64,000 nt of DNA from Cephalopachus bancanus (taxonomy: Eukaryota > Chordata > Mammalia > Primates > Tarsiidae): positions 3,038,001 to 3,102,000 of the forward strand of contig JAPVLO010000138.1 of NCBI GenBank assembly GCA_027257055.1, in the 5' to 3' direction. This document shows positions 22,263 through 34,080 of this stretch, piece after piece. Position 1 is the stretch's first letter; each line of letters opens with the position of its first letter. Made by a program: the position numbers and the translations under genes. The notes under the pieces are model-generated. The model was not told where the DNA came from. It worked only from the letters and a program-made list of their open reading frames with translations, and did no database searches.

Positions 22263-22910
22263 GAAGAATATAGTATCTTTGCCCTCATCAAAATTACATT
22301 CTACTCACTGGAGGCTGCATTAAAGAAATAAATGAGCAAGTATATAATTACAACTGGGAAAATATTTCCCGAAGAAAGGGAATAATTTTCTATGAGAAAC
22401 AATCATGGGGAGACATCATTTAGGTAGAGAGGTGAGTGACGATCTCTCTGAGACGAGAGTATTTAAGCTGAGATTTTCAGGAGAGTGACCGCAAACAAGC
22501 CAGTACAGAAATGAGAAGGAGGGAGCCACTTCCCATCTGGAGAGATAAGTATGGAGGAGGATCCCAAGGCCAAAAGAGCAGGGTGGGTAAGAAACGCAGG
22601 GTAAGTCAGCAAAGAAAAGAGCATGGAATGGGGTGAGACAGGACTTTGCAAGACTGAAGTTTTATTTCAGATCATTGGAAAATGACCCAAAAGCTTTCCA
22701 TCTTTAAATCTTCATTCAAGGTGTAATTTTAAGAGCATATTAGAAGGAGAAAGAGGGGGTGGGGGAAAACCAATCAGAATGCTACAACAGGAGGTCAGGG
22801 TCAAGAGAGTGCTGACTTTGACTCAATTAGCCGCAGTTGAAAGGAAGACAAGGATTGAATTTGAGCACTAGTTCAAACGGAAGTAATGATGGTCGTGAGC
22901 ATGTGTAGGG
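22263..22910. other. non-coding DNA, probable old repeat
   Basis: The stretch 22360-22680 (CTCTCTGAGACGAGAG, GGGAGCCACTTCCCATCTGG, ACAGGACTTTGCAAGACTG) resembles an old mammal-wide repeat I cannot name. No gene. Confidence 0.3.
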
Positions 22911-23158
22911 ATGGTGATCCCAGCACTTTGGGAGGCCAAGGCGAGAGGATTGCAGGAGCCCGCGGGTTCAAGACCAGTCTGGGCAACATGGTGAGACCTC
23001 ATCTCTACAATAAATTAAAAAAAAAATTAGCCGGGCATGGTAGAGCTCCTGTAGTTCCGGGTACTTGGAAGGCTGAGGAGGAAGGATCGATCACTGGGTT
23101 CCAGCAGGTCGATGCTGGGGTGGCCGTGAGCGTGACACTGCACTCCAGTCTGGGCGAA
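22911..23158 (+). mobile_element. Alu segment lacking both ends
   Basis: The sequence enters Alu in mid left arm (GTGATCCCAGCACTTTGGG) and leaves it in the right arm (CAGTCTGGGCGAAGG). The first about 30 bp and the whole A-tail are missing and no target duplication is visible. It is very like the Alu at 21802 (both have GAGGAGGAAGGATC and GGTTCCAGCAGGT). Confidence 0.88.
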
Positions 23159-23293
23159 GGTCATGGGTGGAAGAAAGGAACAAAGTAAAGAAGACCAGGG
23201 AGAAACAGCCAAAGAGACAGAACTGGAGAGTATGACAGAAAGCTAACGGTGAGTGTTTAAAACGTGTTCAACTGTTTCAAAAACCCTTTATTA

Positions 23294-23590
23294 GCTCACG
23301 CCTGTAATCCTAGCACTTTGGGAGGCAGAGGTGGGAGGATTGCTTGAGTCCAGGAGTTCAAGACTGGCCTGGGCAACACAGTGAAACCCTCGTCTTTACA
23401 AAAAAAAAAAAAAAAAAAAATTAGTCAGGCATTGTGGCACACACCTGTGGTCCCAGCTACTGGGGAGACCGAGGCAGGAGGATTGCTTGAGCTCAGGAGT
23501 TGGAGGCTGTGGAGAGCCATGATCGTGCTACTGCACTCCATTCTGGACAACAGAGTGATACCCTGAGTCAAAAATAAATAAAAAATAAAA
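23294..23590 (+). mobile_element. Alu, older type
   Basis: Plus-strand dimer that lacks its first bases (starts TTAGCTCACGCCTGTAATCC), has a 21-A middle linker and an A-rich (AAATAAAT) tail. The right arm GGCTGTGGAGAGCCATGATCG is AluJ-like. Confidence 0.92.
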
Positions 23591-23599
23591 ATAAGCCCT

Positions 23600-23830
23600 T
23601 TAGGAACTAATTAAAAGGATACTGAACATTTTCCATTATGGTTGCTAACGTTGAAGTCAGTGATGGCTTTTGCAAGAAGAGTTTTAGCAGAAAAATAAGC
23701 ACTAACGCCAGATTGAAGGCTGTGAAGGAGAGTGGAGACAGCCTGGGTGGACAATTCTTTTGAGAAGGGCGAGGATCAAGGGCAATAGCTAGGAAGAAAC
23801 ACAAGGTCAATGACTTGATGATTCTAGAGT
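23600..23830. other. probable old mammal-wide repeat
   Basis: CGCCAGATTGAAGGCTGTG, AGTGGAGACAGCCTGGG and TTCTTTTGAGAAGGGCGAGG resemble a common ancient mammalian repeat; family not named. Confidence 0.35.
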
Positions 23831-23849
23831 TAAAGAACCCACATCAGTG

Positions 23850-24767
23850 GCCGCTTCTCCCATTGAGAAGTGATTTTAGTTATCTTCCCTTGATTTGAGG
23901 TTGGCCTTAGTGGCTTTCTGACCAATAGAATGTGGCCAAAGTGATATTCTTGGACTTCTGAGAATAATCACTGGACATCTTGCAGCTTAGGCCTGGGCTT
24001 CTTGGAATATTTGCCCCTGGAGTCATAAGTCATCCTGTAAAAGGTCTGAGAACCGAGATCACATTCTGTGGAAGCTCAAGCTAGCCACGTGGAGAGGTTA
24101 CATACCAACAGATATCCTGATGGCCCCATCTGTTCCCAGCCACTGCCAGCAACAGGTCTGGAAGGAAGGTGTCAGCGTGAGGAGACACACAACGTGAGGT
24201 CTCTGCATGTGTGATGTGAAGAGTTGCGACCTCCAGCAACTGCCCAAAGTGAGGCTCTAGACGGATGGCCCCAGCTGGGCTGTCCCAACCACCTTGATTC
24301 TGTTGAAGCCTCTGTTTGTTTGCTTGCTGTTTGTTTTCGTTGGGGTCTCACTCTGTCACCCAGGCTGGAGTGCAGTGGCATGATCATGGCTCACCACAGT
24401 GCCTACTTCCTGGGCTCGGGTGATCCTTTTGCCTTTGCCTCCCGAGTAGCTGGAACCGCAGGTGTGTGCCACCATGCCCAGCTAATTTTTTGAATTTTTT
24501 GTAGAGACAAGGTCTCGGTATGTTGCCCAGACTCAAACTCCTGCACTCAAGCAATCCTCCCACCTTCACCTCCCAAAGTGCCGGGATTATAGGCATGAGC
24601 CACCATGCCCGGTCAGAAGCCTCAGTTATTATGGAGCAGAAAAAAATTGTTACCATTGTGCTCTGTTCAAATTCCTGATCTACAATATAATGGATATTTT
24701 TAAAATGCCATTTTATGCTACTAAGTATCGAGGAGGTTTTTCCCACAATAGTAGATAACTGGAACAA
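23850..24767 (+). mobile_element. MLT1 LTR interrupted by an Alu
   Basis: Left part: GACCAATAGAATGTGGCC, CTAGCCACGTGGAGAGG. Right part: ATGCTACTAAGTATCG, ATAGTAGATAACTGGAACA at 24748-24767, the usual MLT1 3' end. The Alu at 24335-24614 splits it. Confidence 0.7.
24335..24614 (-). mobile_element. Alu, AluJ-like
   Basis: Minus-strand Alu in the MLT1, with CATGATCATGGCTCACCACAG and no young-type hairpin. Flanks GAAGCCTCTG and GAAGCCTCAG are the probable target duplication. Confidence 0.92.
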
Positions 24768-25074
24768 CTTTACACATAGTAACTGTTCAACAAATAATCA
24801 TTCAATTTGATGGTACGATTCACAAGATTTCAATTTGTCTGATTTATTTAAAATTTGCCAGAAGCACATGCTTAAATTGGACATATCTGCCGAACAAAGA
24901 TTTAATATATAACTCAGCATTCCGATCATTGAATCGGTCATTTGCCCTACTAGCCAAAATTTGCGACATTTATAGTCATAAATTATTTACCGTCAAATTA
25001 CTTAAACTTAATGTATTTTTAAAGGAACTTTTAAAAAATCTCAAATCTGAGAAAACATTTGTACCGACTTCTTA
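24768..25074. other. non-coding DNA, nothing recognised
   Basis: AT-rich, no signature. Confidence 0.4.
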
Positions 25075-25300
25075 TATGCTTACTTTGCTTTGGACATTAT
25101 TCTAAAGGCTTCATGTGTATCAAATCATTTAACCTCAGAACAACCGTGCCGGGGAGGTAATTTTATCGGGATTTTACAGAAGAAGTCACTAAGTTAAATA
25201 CTCTTGTCAAGGTTGTACAATTCATACCTGATCTGACAAGGATTTGAGTCCTATACCTGGGCTCTGGAGTGTCTGGTCTTGTTAGACAATAGTCCTGGCA
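25075..25300 (-). mobile_element. MIR, nearly complete
   Basis: Antisense MIR: ACATTATTCTAAAGGCTTCATG, TTAACCTCAGAACAACC, CGGGATTTTACAGAAGAAG, GGATTTGAGTCCTATACCTGG, TCTGGAGTGTCTGG, in MIR order. Confidence 0.75.
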
Positions 25301-25427
25301 CCTCACCTCCTGCCAACAGATACATGTTGTTTGAGTCCTTTTGTCTCTGCGTCTGATTGAAATATAATATGTTGACTGGAGTCCCTGACTGGCAAGATGG
25401 GGGGACTGAGAAGTAAAACGTCAGCAC

Positions 25428-25703
25428 TGGCCGGGCTTGGTGGCTCAGCCTGTCATCCCAGCACTTTGGGAGGCTGAGGTGAGTGGATTGCCTGAGACTG
25501 CGGGTTCGAGACCAGCCCAGGCAACATGGTGAGACCTCGTCTTTACAATAAATAAAAAATTAGCCAGGTGTGGTAGTGCACACCTATAGATCTGGCTACT
25601 CGGAAGGCAAAGGCAAAAGGATCAGCTGAGCCCAGGAAGTAGAGGCTGTGGTGAGCCATGATCATGCCACTGTACTCCAGCCTGGGTGACAGAGTGAGTC
25701 CCC
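25428..25703 (+). mobile_element. Alu, no A-tail
   Basis: Plus-strand Alu starting GCACTGGCCGGGCTTGGTGG with the young GCTCAGCCTGTCATCCC change. The right arm is of the older GTGGTGAGCCATGATCATGCC type; it ends GAGTGAGTCCCCC with no A-run. Confidence 0.9.
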
Positions 25704-27400
25704 CGTGGAAAGATGGATATACTTAGCCCGAGTCAATTTGAGGATGTTTAAAATGTCACGTCTGTGCCAGTACGACATCTCTGAGATGTTTTACTTTGAG
25801 CTTCCTCTGCATTTTGGCAGTGCTATACGAGGCCTAAATGTTAAGTCACACATGCAAATACAATTTAATTGTTAAGCTTTGCAGTGTCGTGTGTACACAA
25901 CTCAGTATTCACAGCCAAATTTATGATAGAAACAAACCCCCCTTCTCCCAAAGTAGGCATAATCACTGAAATATCAGTGCTATCCTGTTCTTTAGCTTTT
26001 TCTTGGCCGCTTTCAAATATTCCTCAGAACATTATCCCATTTCAACCTTCAAGGAAATGGCACTGGACCGCTACCAAAGCTTTGTTATGTGTTACCCAGA
26101 AATACGACTCTCTGTGGTGAGCTCTTGTGACTTTCTCTAAGCGGATTATTCCCACCAGGAGAAGTATTATGTGTTAGAGGTGATTACTGATGGGGTCGGC
26201 AGGAGATCATTCTAGAGCAGAAAAAGCAACCTGGAATTGTTAAACACAAGGTGAACGCACAGCGAAAGTGATAGGCTAGAACATTAAAATACCTTCAAAA
26301 AGTTGGCTTGTGTAAAGCATTACAAATTTGGTTCCTCTACACATGTGTTAAATAACTTTTTGGATCAAGCAGGTGTAATGTCTAGAATAAGAGCGTTTGT
26401 CATCAACAGCACCTTGGGCGTGACTTGCTTTGAATGGGGAAGAAGGTATCACTGTAAACACGTACCTGGGCCAGTGTGAATTTATGACATGGAGGAGGCA
26501 GGACAAGGAAAAGAAAGACAGAGCCACCAAGACAGGCACGCAGGTGCGTGTGCTGCAGGGGTGACAGCAGACGGGCCACAGACAGAGATTAGCAAGTAAG
26601 AAGAGGGAAAAGCTGGGTTGCAAAAGAAGACTCAGACTGCCACGATGAGGTGATCAATGAGCTTCTAGAAACTTCTGTAGCTGAGGATTAGAGAAGTGCT
26701 TATTTGATGGGTACTCAAGTTTTTCTCCCAGTCTCTCTCCATGCCAAGCAGAGACGAACATTTTCCCTTCTTATCAGAACGCTTTAGTTTCCAGACAGTG
26801 ATCATTTTCACAGCATGAAAAGCTTCCATGGAGTCTTCTGACCGAACCTCAGCTGCTTGAATAGTCTAAGATTCTCCTCTCGGGTATTATCTGCTTCAGA
26901 TACTTTTACTGTAGTTATTATGATTCAGATGCCATTTTCTTATTTCGGGGATAAATGGCCCCGAGGCTTCTGTCATCCGTTTTCTGCCTGTGTGTCTCCC
27001 GAACCTCTCAGCCAGAAGACGCAGGGTGGCCCAGACTGCCAGCTGCCTCCCGGTGTCCCTTCTCAGCTTCCTCTTGAGGACAGAGCCCTGGGGCCATGTG
27101 CTCCTGAAACAGTGCTCCTTTGAGCCCTGGGAGATACATCCTGATTAGTCCAAGTCTTTACAGTGATCGATTGCATCCAGTTATTGTTTGAGGCACGTGC
27201 ATGTCATGTACTTCTGGCCAGTGAGCTAGGAGAGATGGTCATCTGGGGCTGTGTCAGCATGTATGTGTGATCCTATGTGTGCGATCCTATAACAGGATTC
27301 CTTTAGCCATATCCCCTTTAACATGAGTACGATGCTAAATCTTCTTAGGAGAGGGCGCTGGAGGGACACTGGAGGAGGAAGAGGCTTCAGTGCAGTTGCA
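25704..27400. other. single-copy-like DNA, no gene seen
   Basis: About 1.7 kb without recognised repeats. Frames of 80-90 codons on both strands show no family signature. Confidence 0.4.
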
Positions 27401-27419
27401 GCCTCAGCTGAGGATGGAC

Positions 27420-27700
27420 TGGGTGGTTGTGGGATGGCACCTGCCGAGCCACTGGCCCTGGACACCAGCTCTCTGTAGCCTTGCAGCCTCGTCCTGGCGA
27501 TGACCCGGCTGGCTTACCTGCAGCTACCTGTGACCCGAGGGGTGAGGGCATGGGGGAAGCTCCCTGTGGCAGCTTCTCCCCACCAGCCTGCAAGCTCTGT
27601 AGGCCTTTTCCCTGCACTGGGCGGGACTGGGAGGGGCGGGGCGTGGTCGGGGAGGGGCGGGGCCGGAGGTGGGGCCCCGTTGTGTGTCCCTCATCTCCAG
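27420..27700. promoter_or_regulatory. GC-rich segment with GC boxes
   Basis: A local GC peak with two GGGGCGGGGC boxes (27633-27642, 27654-27663) and a nearby GGGCGGGA (27619). Such Sp1-type sites often mark a minor promoter or enhancer. CpG density is much lower than in the island near 10,000; no first exon can be shown. Confidence 0.4.
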
Positions 27701-27982
27701 ACCAAGGCTGGTCTTGCTAAAGAGCTGACCTTCCTGCCACCGGTATCTAAACAATACCTTTTCCTCAAGGGCCTGGCCTCCTTGTCCATCTCTTACCGTT
27801 ACTTTAATTATCGTTAATAACTCTTATGTAACCTTTTTGGTGATTTCTACCTCCTGATTACATCCAGACTGCTACTGGGCAACCATCCTTAGTTATTACA
27901 AGCAATAGATGCGTGAATCTGCCCTTCCCTGCCTCTGAATATTAATACGGTGCATGTAACCCCTAGAATTTCAGCAGTCATT

Positions 27983-28095
27983 TCTTTGTAGAGATGAAAG
28001 TCTCCCTATGTTGCCCAAGCTCCTGGCCTCAAGTGATCCTCCCACCTCAGCCTCCCAAAGGGCTGGGATGATAGGCATGGGTCACACTGCCCAGC
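27983..28095 (-). mobile_element. Alu monomer fragment
   Basis: A single minus-strand arm: TTTGTAGAGATGAAAGTCTCC, CCTCAAGTGATCCTCCCACC, GGCATGGGTCACACTGCCC. Confidence 0.75.
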
Positions 28096-28587
28096 GAACT
28101 TGGATTTTTGATGACATCATCATGCTCTTATTTTAACCAACCCTGGTGTGGTCCAGGCAGGGAGAGAAATACTCCTACATTTAAGCTATTGTTAGTAGGG
28201 ATTTCACTTACCTGCAACACAAAGAACACTCACAAGGATGTATAATAGTTCCTTGTTTAAAGTCATCATTATTCTAATTTATTCTAATTTTTTTAGAATT
28301 TTATTTTTTATTAGAAGCAGGCACATTGCCTCTTGGCAAGGCTAGGTGTAGCGTCAGCTATGACTCTTTCAAGGCTTGCGGTTACGTTACTCATCTTTCT
28401 TAACACATTTACTGTTGTAACCCAGAAAACCTTTAGTTTCCCTACACTGTCACACGTATTCAAGTTCCTTGTATCACAAAGTTATGCTGGCATTTCTCTT
28501 ATTAATTGGCATTCCTTTCATTTTATCTGATGATGTTGAGTTTTTCTTTCTGATGATGTTGAGTTTCTACTAGTTTTTTTAATTTAT

Positions 28588-28863
28588 TTTGAGTTGGAGT
28601 CTCACTCTGTCGCCCAGACTGGAGTGCAGTGGTCGCTCTCGGCCACCGCAGCCTCGACCTGCTGGGCCCCAGAGATCCTTCCGCCTCAGCCTTCCAAGTA
28701 GCCGGAATTACAGGCACGCGCTACCACGCCCGGCTGGTTTTTTGATTTATTGTAGAGATGAGGTCTCGCTGCCCAGGCGGGTCTCGAACCCGCGGGCTCA
28801 GGCAATCCACTCACCTCAGCCTCCCAAAGGCGCGGGATTACAGGCTGAGCCACCGAGCCCGGC
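28588..28863 (-). mobile_element. Alu, young lineage-specific subfamily
   Basis: Minus-strand Alu with the young short left arm. The hairpin is slightly decayed (GTGGTCGCTCTCGGCCAC). It is bounded by GAGTTTCTACTAGTTTTT at 28561-28578 and 28864-28881, a perfect 18-bp target duplication. Confidence 0.95.
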
Positions 28864-28881
28864 GAGTTTCTACTAGTTTTT

Positions 28882-29773
28882 AAGGCAAAGAGAGGCATTG
28901 AAATGAGAGCCCTGTGGGTTATTTTTTTGAAGGATAAAACATGCTAAATGTCAGTTCTTCCTCAGAAGCCTAGGATGCTTATTTTTCCTGGAAAGCAAAC
29001 ACTTCAGCCAATTTCTAACATCTCTACTTTCACACAATTGGGTACAATGCTTTGATGTCAGGCTGTATTGAGAATTAATATTATACACATAAAAGAAAAT
29101 AACGAGAGATACAGTCCCTTTAAGTCTGTCGTCTCACACCTCCTGTGTCCCATAACTAGTACTTATAATTTTCCTTGATTAAAAGAAAACTTTTTCACAG
29201 CAGAATGGGCTGCAGAGGAGAAATCTGCCACATGGCCCTTGCCTGTGGGGTCTATGAGTCACACTGTCACCGGGTAGCCACTTCGTGCCTTGTCTGCAAT
29301 GTTATTTCCTTTGCATCCTGTGACTTCCCTGAGGCGTCCTCCAGAAACATTTCCAGTCGTCTGCGTATGGTCAGCCCGTCCCGGTTGGAGCTGATGATGG
29401 TGGCTTTCTCTGTGGAAGGACAAAGGACTTAAAATAATTGACCCCATCCCACCCAACTCAGCCCACCTCCTGAGCTCCGTCCTGGGCTTGGGGCAGCACA
29501 GCTGATTATTGACCTCCTGTCTCTTAATGCTGGAATCTTGTCCAGGAGTTTTCTCTCTCTCTCTCTCTCCTTCACAAGAGTGGCTCACTCTGCCCACCTT
29601 CAAAACTGCTGCTTTTATCCCGGGCAGGTGTCCTTGAATCCTTTCCCAGGTAGACCTGGCAGCCTGCACAAATCTACTTCCGAGTTGCACACCCATTGTA
29701 CTGAATGATGAACTTATTTCTATGGAGTTACCCAGGCAGTTTGGCTATTGTTTTTTTGTTTTTTGTTATTGTT
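28882..29773. other. non-coding DNA, nothing certain
   Basis: No gene seen. A minus-strand frame of 145 codons at 29259-29696 has no recognisable domain; it includes a (CT)n tract at 29551-29569. Confidence 0.35.
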
Positions 29774-30056
29774 TTTCTGAGTTGGCGTCTCACTCTGTCA
29801 ACCAGGCTGGAGGGCAGTGGCACACTTCCAGCCACTCCAGCCTCGAACTGCTATGCTCCTTTGATCCCTCCGCCTCAGTCTTCCAAGTAGCTGGAACTGC
29901 AGGCGCACGCGACCACACTGGCTAATTTTTGATTTATTGTAGTGATGAGCTCTTGCCAAGTTCCCCAGGCGGGTCTCGAACCTGTGGGCTCAGGCAGTCC
30001 TCTCGCCTCAGCTTCCCAAAGTGCTGGGATTACAGGCTAAGCCACTGAGCCCGGCC
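29774..30056 (-). mobile_element. Alu
   Basis: Minus-strand Alu ending CCACTGAGCCCGGCC. TTTGGCTATTGTT occurs before its T-rich tail (29739) and after it (30059), a 13-bp target duplication. Confidence 0.93.
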
Positions 30057-30069
30057 TATTTGGCTATTG

Positions 30070-31348
30070 TTAAAGTTCATCCCTGCCTTAGAGAAAAGAA
30101 TGATGCTTTCTCCTTTAATGAAGAAATTGACTGGTATTTGCCTCAAAAGAAATAGAATCTTGGACATAAGACTTGAAAGGTAGAGGGAGGGGAAGAAACT
30201 TCCTCCTTTTTTCCACCTTCCCTGCCCCTTCCCGGCAGTGCTTAAGGACACCTGTTAGTCTAAGGAAAGGATCATGAGATCCCAGATATCTAACGGGTGT
30301 GAGAGGGAGAAGCCCCTTAACATGAGGCCATGAATCCCAGAAACCAAACCCTTCACCAAGCCACTCCAGACGAATGGTGTCTTTTACATTCCCATGCCCA
30401 ATATTACAGGACAAAAGTGTCACCGAGATGACCTTCTGACCAGGAAAGTCTTGATTTTTGAAAATCAGAAAGTCAGTGACTGCACCTCTTTGAAAGTCAT
30501 AGAAGCCTCCAAAGATGAAACTCGGAGCTCAAGAACTGCATTTGAGAAGCTCCTTGCTCTATCATGGGGGCCAGATATTTCTAGCCTGGAACTAGAAATC
30601 AAGAGTGGGGCTTTCTTTTTGAATGCCTTGAAAGGCCTGCCTGCATTCCTGCAAAGTCCTTGCTTCTGCTGGCTTTGTTGATTTCCTCTTTGGGGGGCAC
30701 CAAAGAACTCCTAAGAGCCGTATTGAAGATTGGCTTCTGTTACGCTGCCTCTCTTCCACTCAGAACTGAATGCTGAGGAGTTAAAGGAGGGCAGCTGTTG
30801 TGGCCATGTATCAGGATGCTCCATAGGCAGTCGTGATTTCCCACACCTCAGCAGGGCGTATCTGACTTTCTTCAGGACACAGATCTCTAACCTTTTAACC
30901 CATGAGGGTCAAGATAGGACAAGAGGCATTCTCACTTCCGTCTTCCCTTTGTCCATGGGACCACATCACTTGATCCCAATTGTACCTCAAGTCTTTGATA
31001 AAGCATTCGTTTATGCTTGACTTGTCAATTGTTGCCAGAAGCTATACAATTTTGCATAGCATTCCAATGCTATTTTTTTATGTCTAGGAATTTAATCCAA
31101 AAATTATGGATGCATCTAAACATTTAGCTAAAAGATATTTATCATAAAAATATAAAAAATCAATACGCATGTACATTTATACACACATATATGGAATATG
31201 TACAGCGTATGTAATAGTTATGTGTAAATCTGTCTTTAATCATGTTGCTTTTGAAAAAAGTGTAGTAACAAATAAAGGTATGTGTCAAATCAAGTTCATG
31301 AAATGAGACGGGTATGCCATGTTTAAATCATCTTATATCATTTATATC
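30070..31348. other. non-coding DNA with a short L1ME trace
   Basis: No gene. At 31080-31140 AGGAATTTAATCCAAAAATTATGG resembles the ORF2 end of an old L1ME. Short plus-strand frames at 30394-30681 and 30730-31020 lack signatures. Confidence 0.35.
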
Positions 31349-31350
31349 TA

Positions 31351-31909
31351 TGAGGGGAGAACCTTAAAAAATCAGAATTATCTTTTGGAGGGTGGGTCTC
31401 TTTTAGTACAGGCTTCCCATGCTGGGTAAGTGTTCTAGGAACCCAATGGCATCCATGTACCAGCTAGCATTGTTGTGAGAGACTGAGTTCATCTTGCGAT
31501 TTTTTTTTTTTGGAGATTCTTTCAACGTATTTGCCCATTTCATGATGGGTGATTTATGAACACACTTGCCCACACTGTGCTGTGTTCAGTAGTTTTTGAC
31601 GAAAAAACAGAACATGACTTGTGTTCTCCACTCTCCCTATTCACCCGATCTCATTCCCTTTTTTTGTTTCCTCGGAGTCCTCAAAGGGAAATGTTTTGCT
31701 GATGTGGAAGAGGTGAAACAAAAAATGGCAGAAACACTAGAAGGCACTGAAATGAGTGAGTTCAAAAATTGTTTTGAGCAGTGGAAAAAGTGCCTCGATA
31801 GGTGTATTGCATCACACGGAGGGTACTTTGGGGGGGCTGAAGTTTAGACATGAAAGAATAGATACACACATTTTTTTATGACAAATCCCAGAATTTTGGG
31901 GTCCCCTCA
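31351..31909 (+). mobile_element. non-autonomous mariner-like element, copy 2
   Basis: Complete 559-bp element between TA dinucleotides (31349-31350 and 31910-31911). The ends are inverted: TGAGGGGAGAACC at the left, GGGGTCCCCTCA at the right. Inside are about 240 bp without transposase, then a frame at 31596-31847 with YSPDL, the FADVEEVKQKM stretch, FEQWKKC and the end GGYFGG, i.e. the C-terminus of a Tc1/mariner transposase with the third catalytic Asp in SPDL. The N-terminal DNA-binding part and first Asp are missing, so it cannot move by itself. Confidence 0.85.
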
Positions 31910-31911
31910 TA

Positions 31912-32724
31912 TATGAGCCATGTCTGTCCCTGCCAGCTGCATCATTCCTCACTGCCATCCATACCTCTGTCTCTTCCCTGCCATCTCCTTCGTCACTCTC
32001 CCACTCTCCTTTCTCTTCTGCCCACCTGAATCTTGAGAATGATGCCACTGGGAATTAAGATCATGGCTGGTTTGTTTTCTTCCTTCTGCTTGCTTATGTT
32101 TGGTAATTTTCTCTTAACAATTGCATGTAACCTGGCTTGTTCTCCGAGTCCTGCATGACTTCCTGTAATGACTTGTGATCAGATCTTCAGAAGGCCCAGA
32201 GATATTCTCAGCTAAAAAGAGTAACAAAAAAAAAGGCCATTCTGCCTGAGTTGTTCATGGTTTCATATGGTTTGACTGGTTCTCAGTTTACACAGGCATC
32301 GAGAGCTGGTAAAATCTTAGAGGTTATCCAAACCATTCCCTCCTCTTAAGGGGATTGAAGTGAAACCCAGAGAGGCTGACATTCTATCAAGGCAACATAA
32401 GAAGTCACAGAATTGGTGGTGAACCCAAGATTCTCACCAGACGATGACATTTATGACTACCATATAAACTTGGTTGAAATTCCATTGTTTTTATTTCAGT
32501 GGCTGTTGGAGATGATAGATACCTCAAACATACATGTGTAATAATGACAACAGGGATGACATCTTTAAATCAGAACATTTGAAGTGGAAGAAAAAGTCAT
32601 AATTCCAAAATAAGTAAAATAAACTTAGACAGCCTGTGCTCAAAGTCGCTTCAAATTATGAGTTTAATGTTGTTTCATTTTGAAAGAGAAACTCATCAAA
32701 AATGTCCAATACTAAAAAAGAATC
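31912..32724. other. non-coding DNA with a MIR-like trace
   Basis: About 32340-32440 (TTAAGGGGATTGAAGTG, AAACCCAGAGAGGCTGAC) resembles MIR. Nothing else recognised. Confidence 0.35.
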
Positions 32725-32995
32725 TTGCTGGACATTATGGTTCATGCCTATAATCCTAGCATTTTGGGAGGCTGAGGATCACTTGAGGCCAGGAATTTGA
32801 GATCAGCTTGGGCAACATAGTGAGATCCTGTCTCTACAAAAAAGAAAGAAAGAGGAAAAAAAAATTAGCTGTGTGTGGAGGCATGCACACTTGTAGTCCC
32901 ATCTTGAGCCCGGAAGTTCAAGGCTATAGTGAACTATGATTGCACCACTGCATTTCATCCTGGGTGATAGAGCAAGACTCTGTCTCAAGGACAAA
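32725..32995 (+). mobile_element. Alu, old
   Basis: Diverged plus-strand Alu: CATTATGGTTCATGCCTATAAT, GATCACTTGAGGCCAGGAAT, then a right arm lacking part of its start and ending GACTCTGTCTCAAGG. Confidence 0.88.
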
Positions 32996-34080
32996 ATTTT
33001 AAAAAAAGAGAATCTTCTGGAAAATACCAGGCTAGCAAAAGTCAAGATGTAAACTTTACTCCTTAAGAATGGAATGTCAATATACCAAGACATTCCTCTC
33101 AGCAACTGCTACATTTTAGGTCAAAGTTTATCATGTAAGTCAAATGTAAGGTCTAAATAGTTCTTTTGTTGTATGGTAACGCTGATTGTTGCAATGGTTG
33201 AAGTGCAGTAGTAGCTTTATCTTGTTCAGCCTCATTTTTTCATTGAAAAGGGATATCTTTGTAGCCTTTCCCTCCCACTCAACACACACATGGATGCCAT
33301 TGGCCAGACCGTGCTCAGTAAAATGGCACCAGAAATTGCAAAGGCCTCAGTTTGAAGTGCTTGTTCCTTGATTCCCTGTCATCTGACCTGGCTCAGTCTG
33401 GCGTGTTGTTTGCGTTTAATAGTGCTATCCAACATCTGCTATCCCCCAAACCCATCATGCACTGTGGCGCTTTACAGCTGACTGCCATCCTATTGATATT
33501 AATTGAAGGCAGTGTCTTCGGCATACACTACTGATTACCCTCATTCATTTCAGTTCCCAAAGACCCAGGATTCCTGCACATGCCCCACCACACTGTTCTA
33601 CTCATTTGGCTCCAATTAGCTTCCGCTAACGAAAATACATTAACGACAAACCTCTGGTTAGCCGTTGCTGTTTCTAATGACATAATCTGTGAGTTTTCAG
33701 CCCTTGAAAGTAAAGACACTGGGAATTCAGTTGTAGTGTCTTCTGTGTGGCTGAGAAATATTAATTGCAGGCATCTGGGTTTACTTCCTTAAAGAAGATT
33801 TGTGATTTCTATTTAACTAATAAATGTTGACATCACTGAAGATCTATAAACTCCATATGTTGGAGTTTCTGAGGAATTTCTGATCTTACCCTTGTTCTGT
33901 TGAGAAAGAAAACGCTTTGACATCGACAAGATGTTGTGGTTCATTTGCATATCATATTTTGTAATTATCCTGAATGGTTAAAGTGCTCATGTGAGAGAGT
34001 TGCTTTAGGAATTTTTTAAAGGATTTATAATATTTTATATATTGATAGTGTGCATGTGATATTTTGTCATGTATAGAATG
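32996..34080. other. single-copy-like DNA, possible conserved element
   Basis: No repeat recognised. The segment 33400-33790 is unusually free of repeats and rich in ATTA/TAAT-type homeodomain core motifs (CAATTAGC, TCTAATGACATAATC). It could be a conserved non-coding element, but this needs alignment. Confidence 0.3.

Noticed and set aside
28589..28876. Open frames of 90-130 codons over Alus (also 48077-48358, 2449-2850, 57153-57644, 6431-6731)
   Set aside because: The peptides are conceptual translations of Alu sequence; strand and ends follow the Alu, not a gene.
31596..31847. Domesticated transposase gene
   Set aside because: Only the C-terminal third of a mariner transposase is present, the N-terminus is absent and the sister copy at 7984 has the same deletion with a broken frame.
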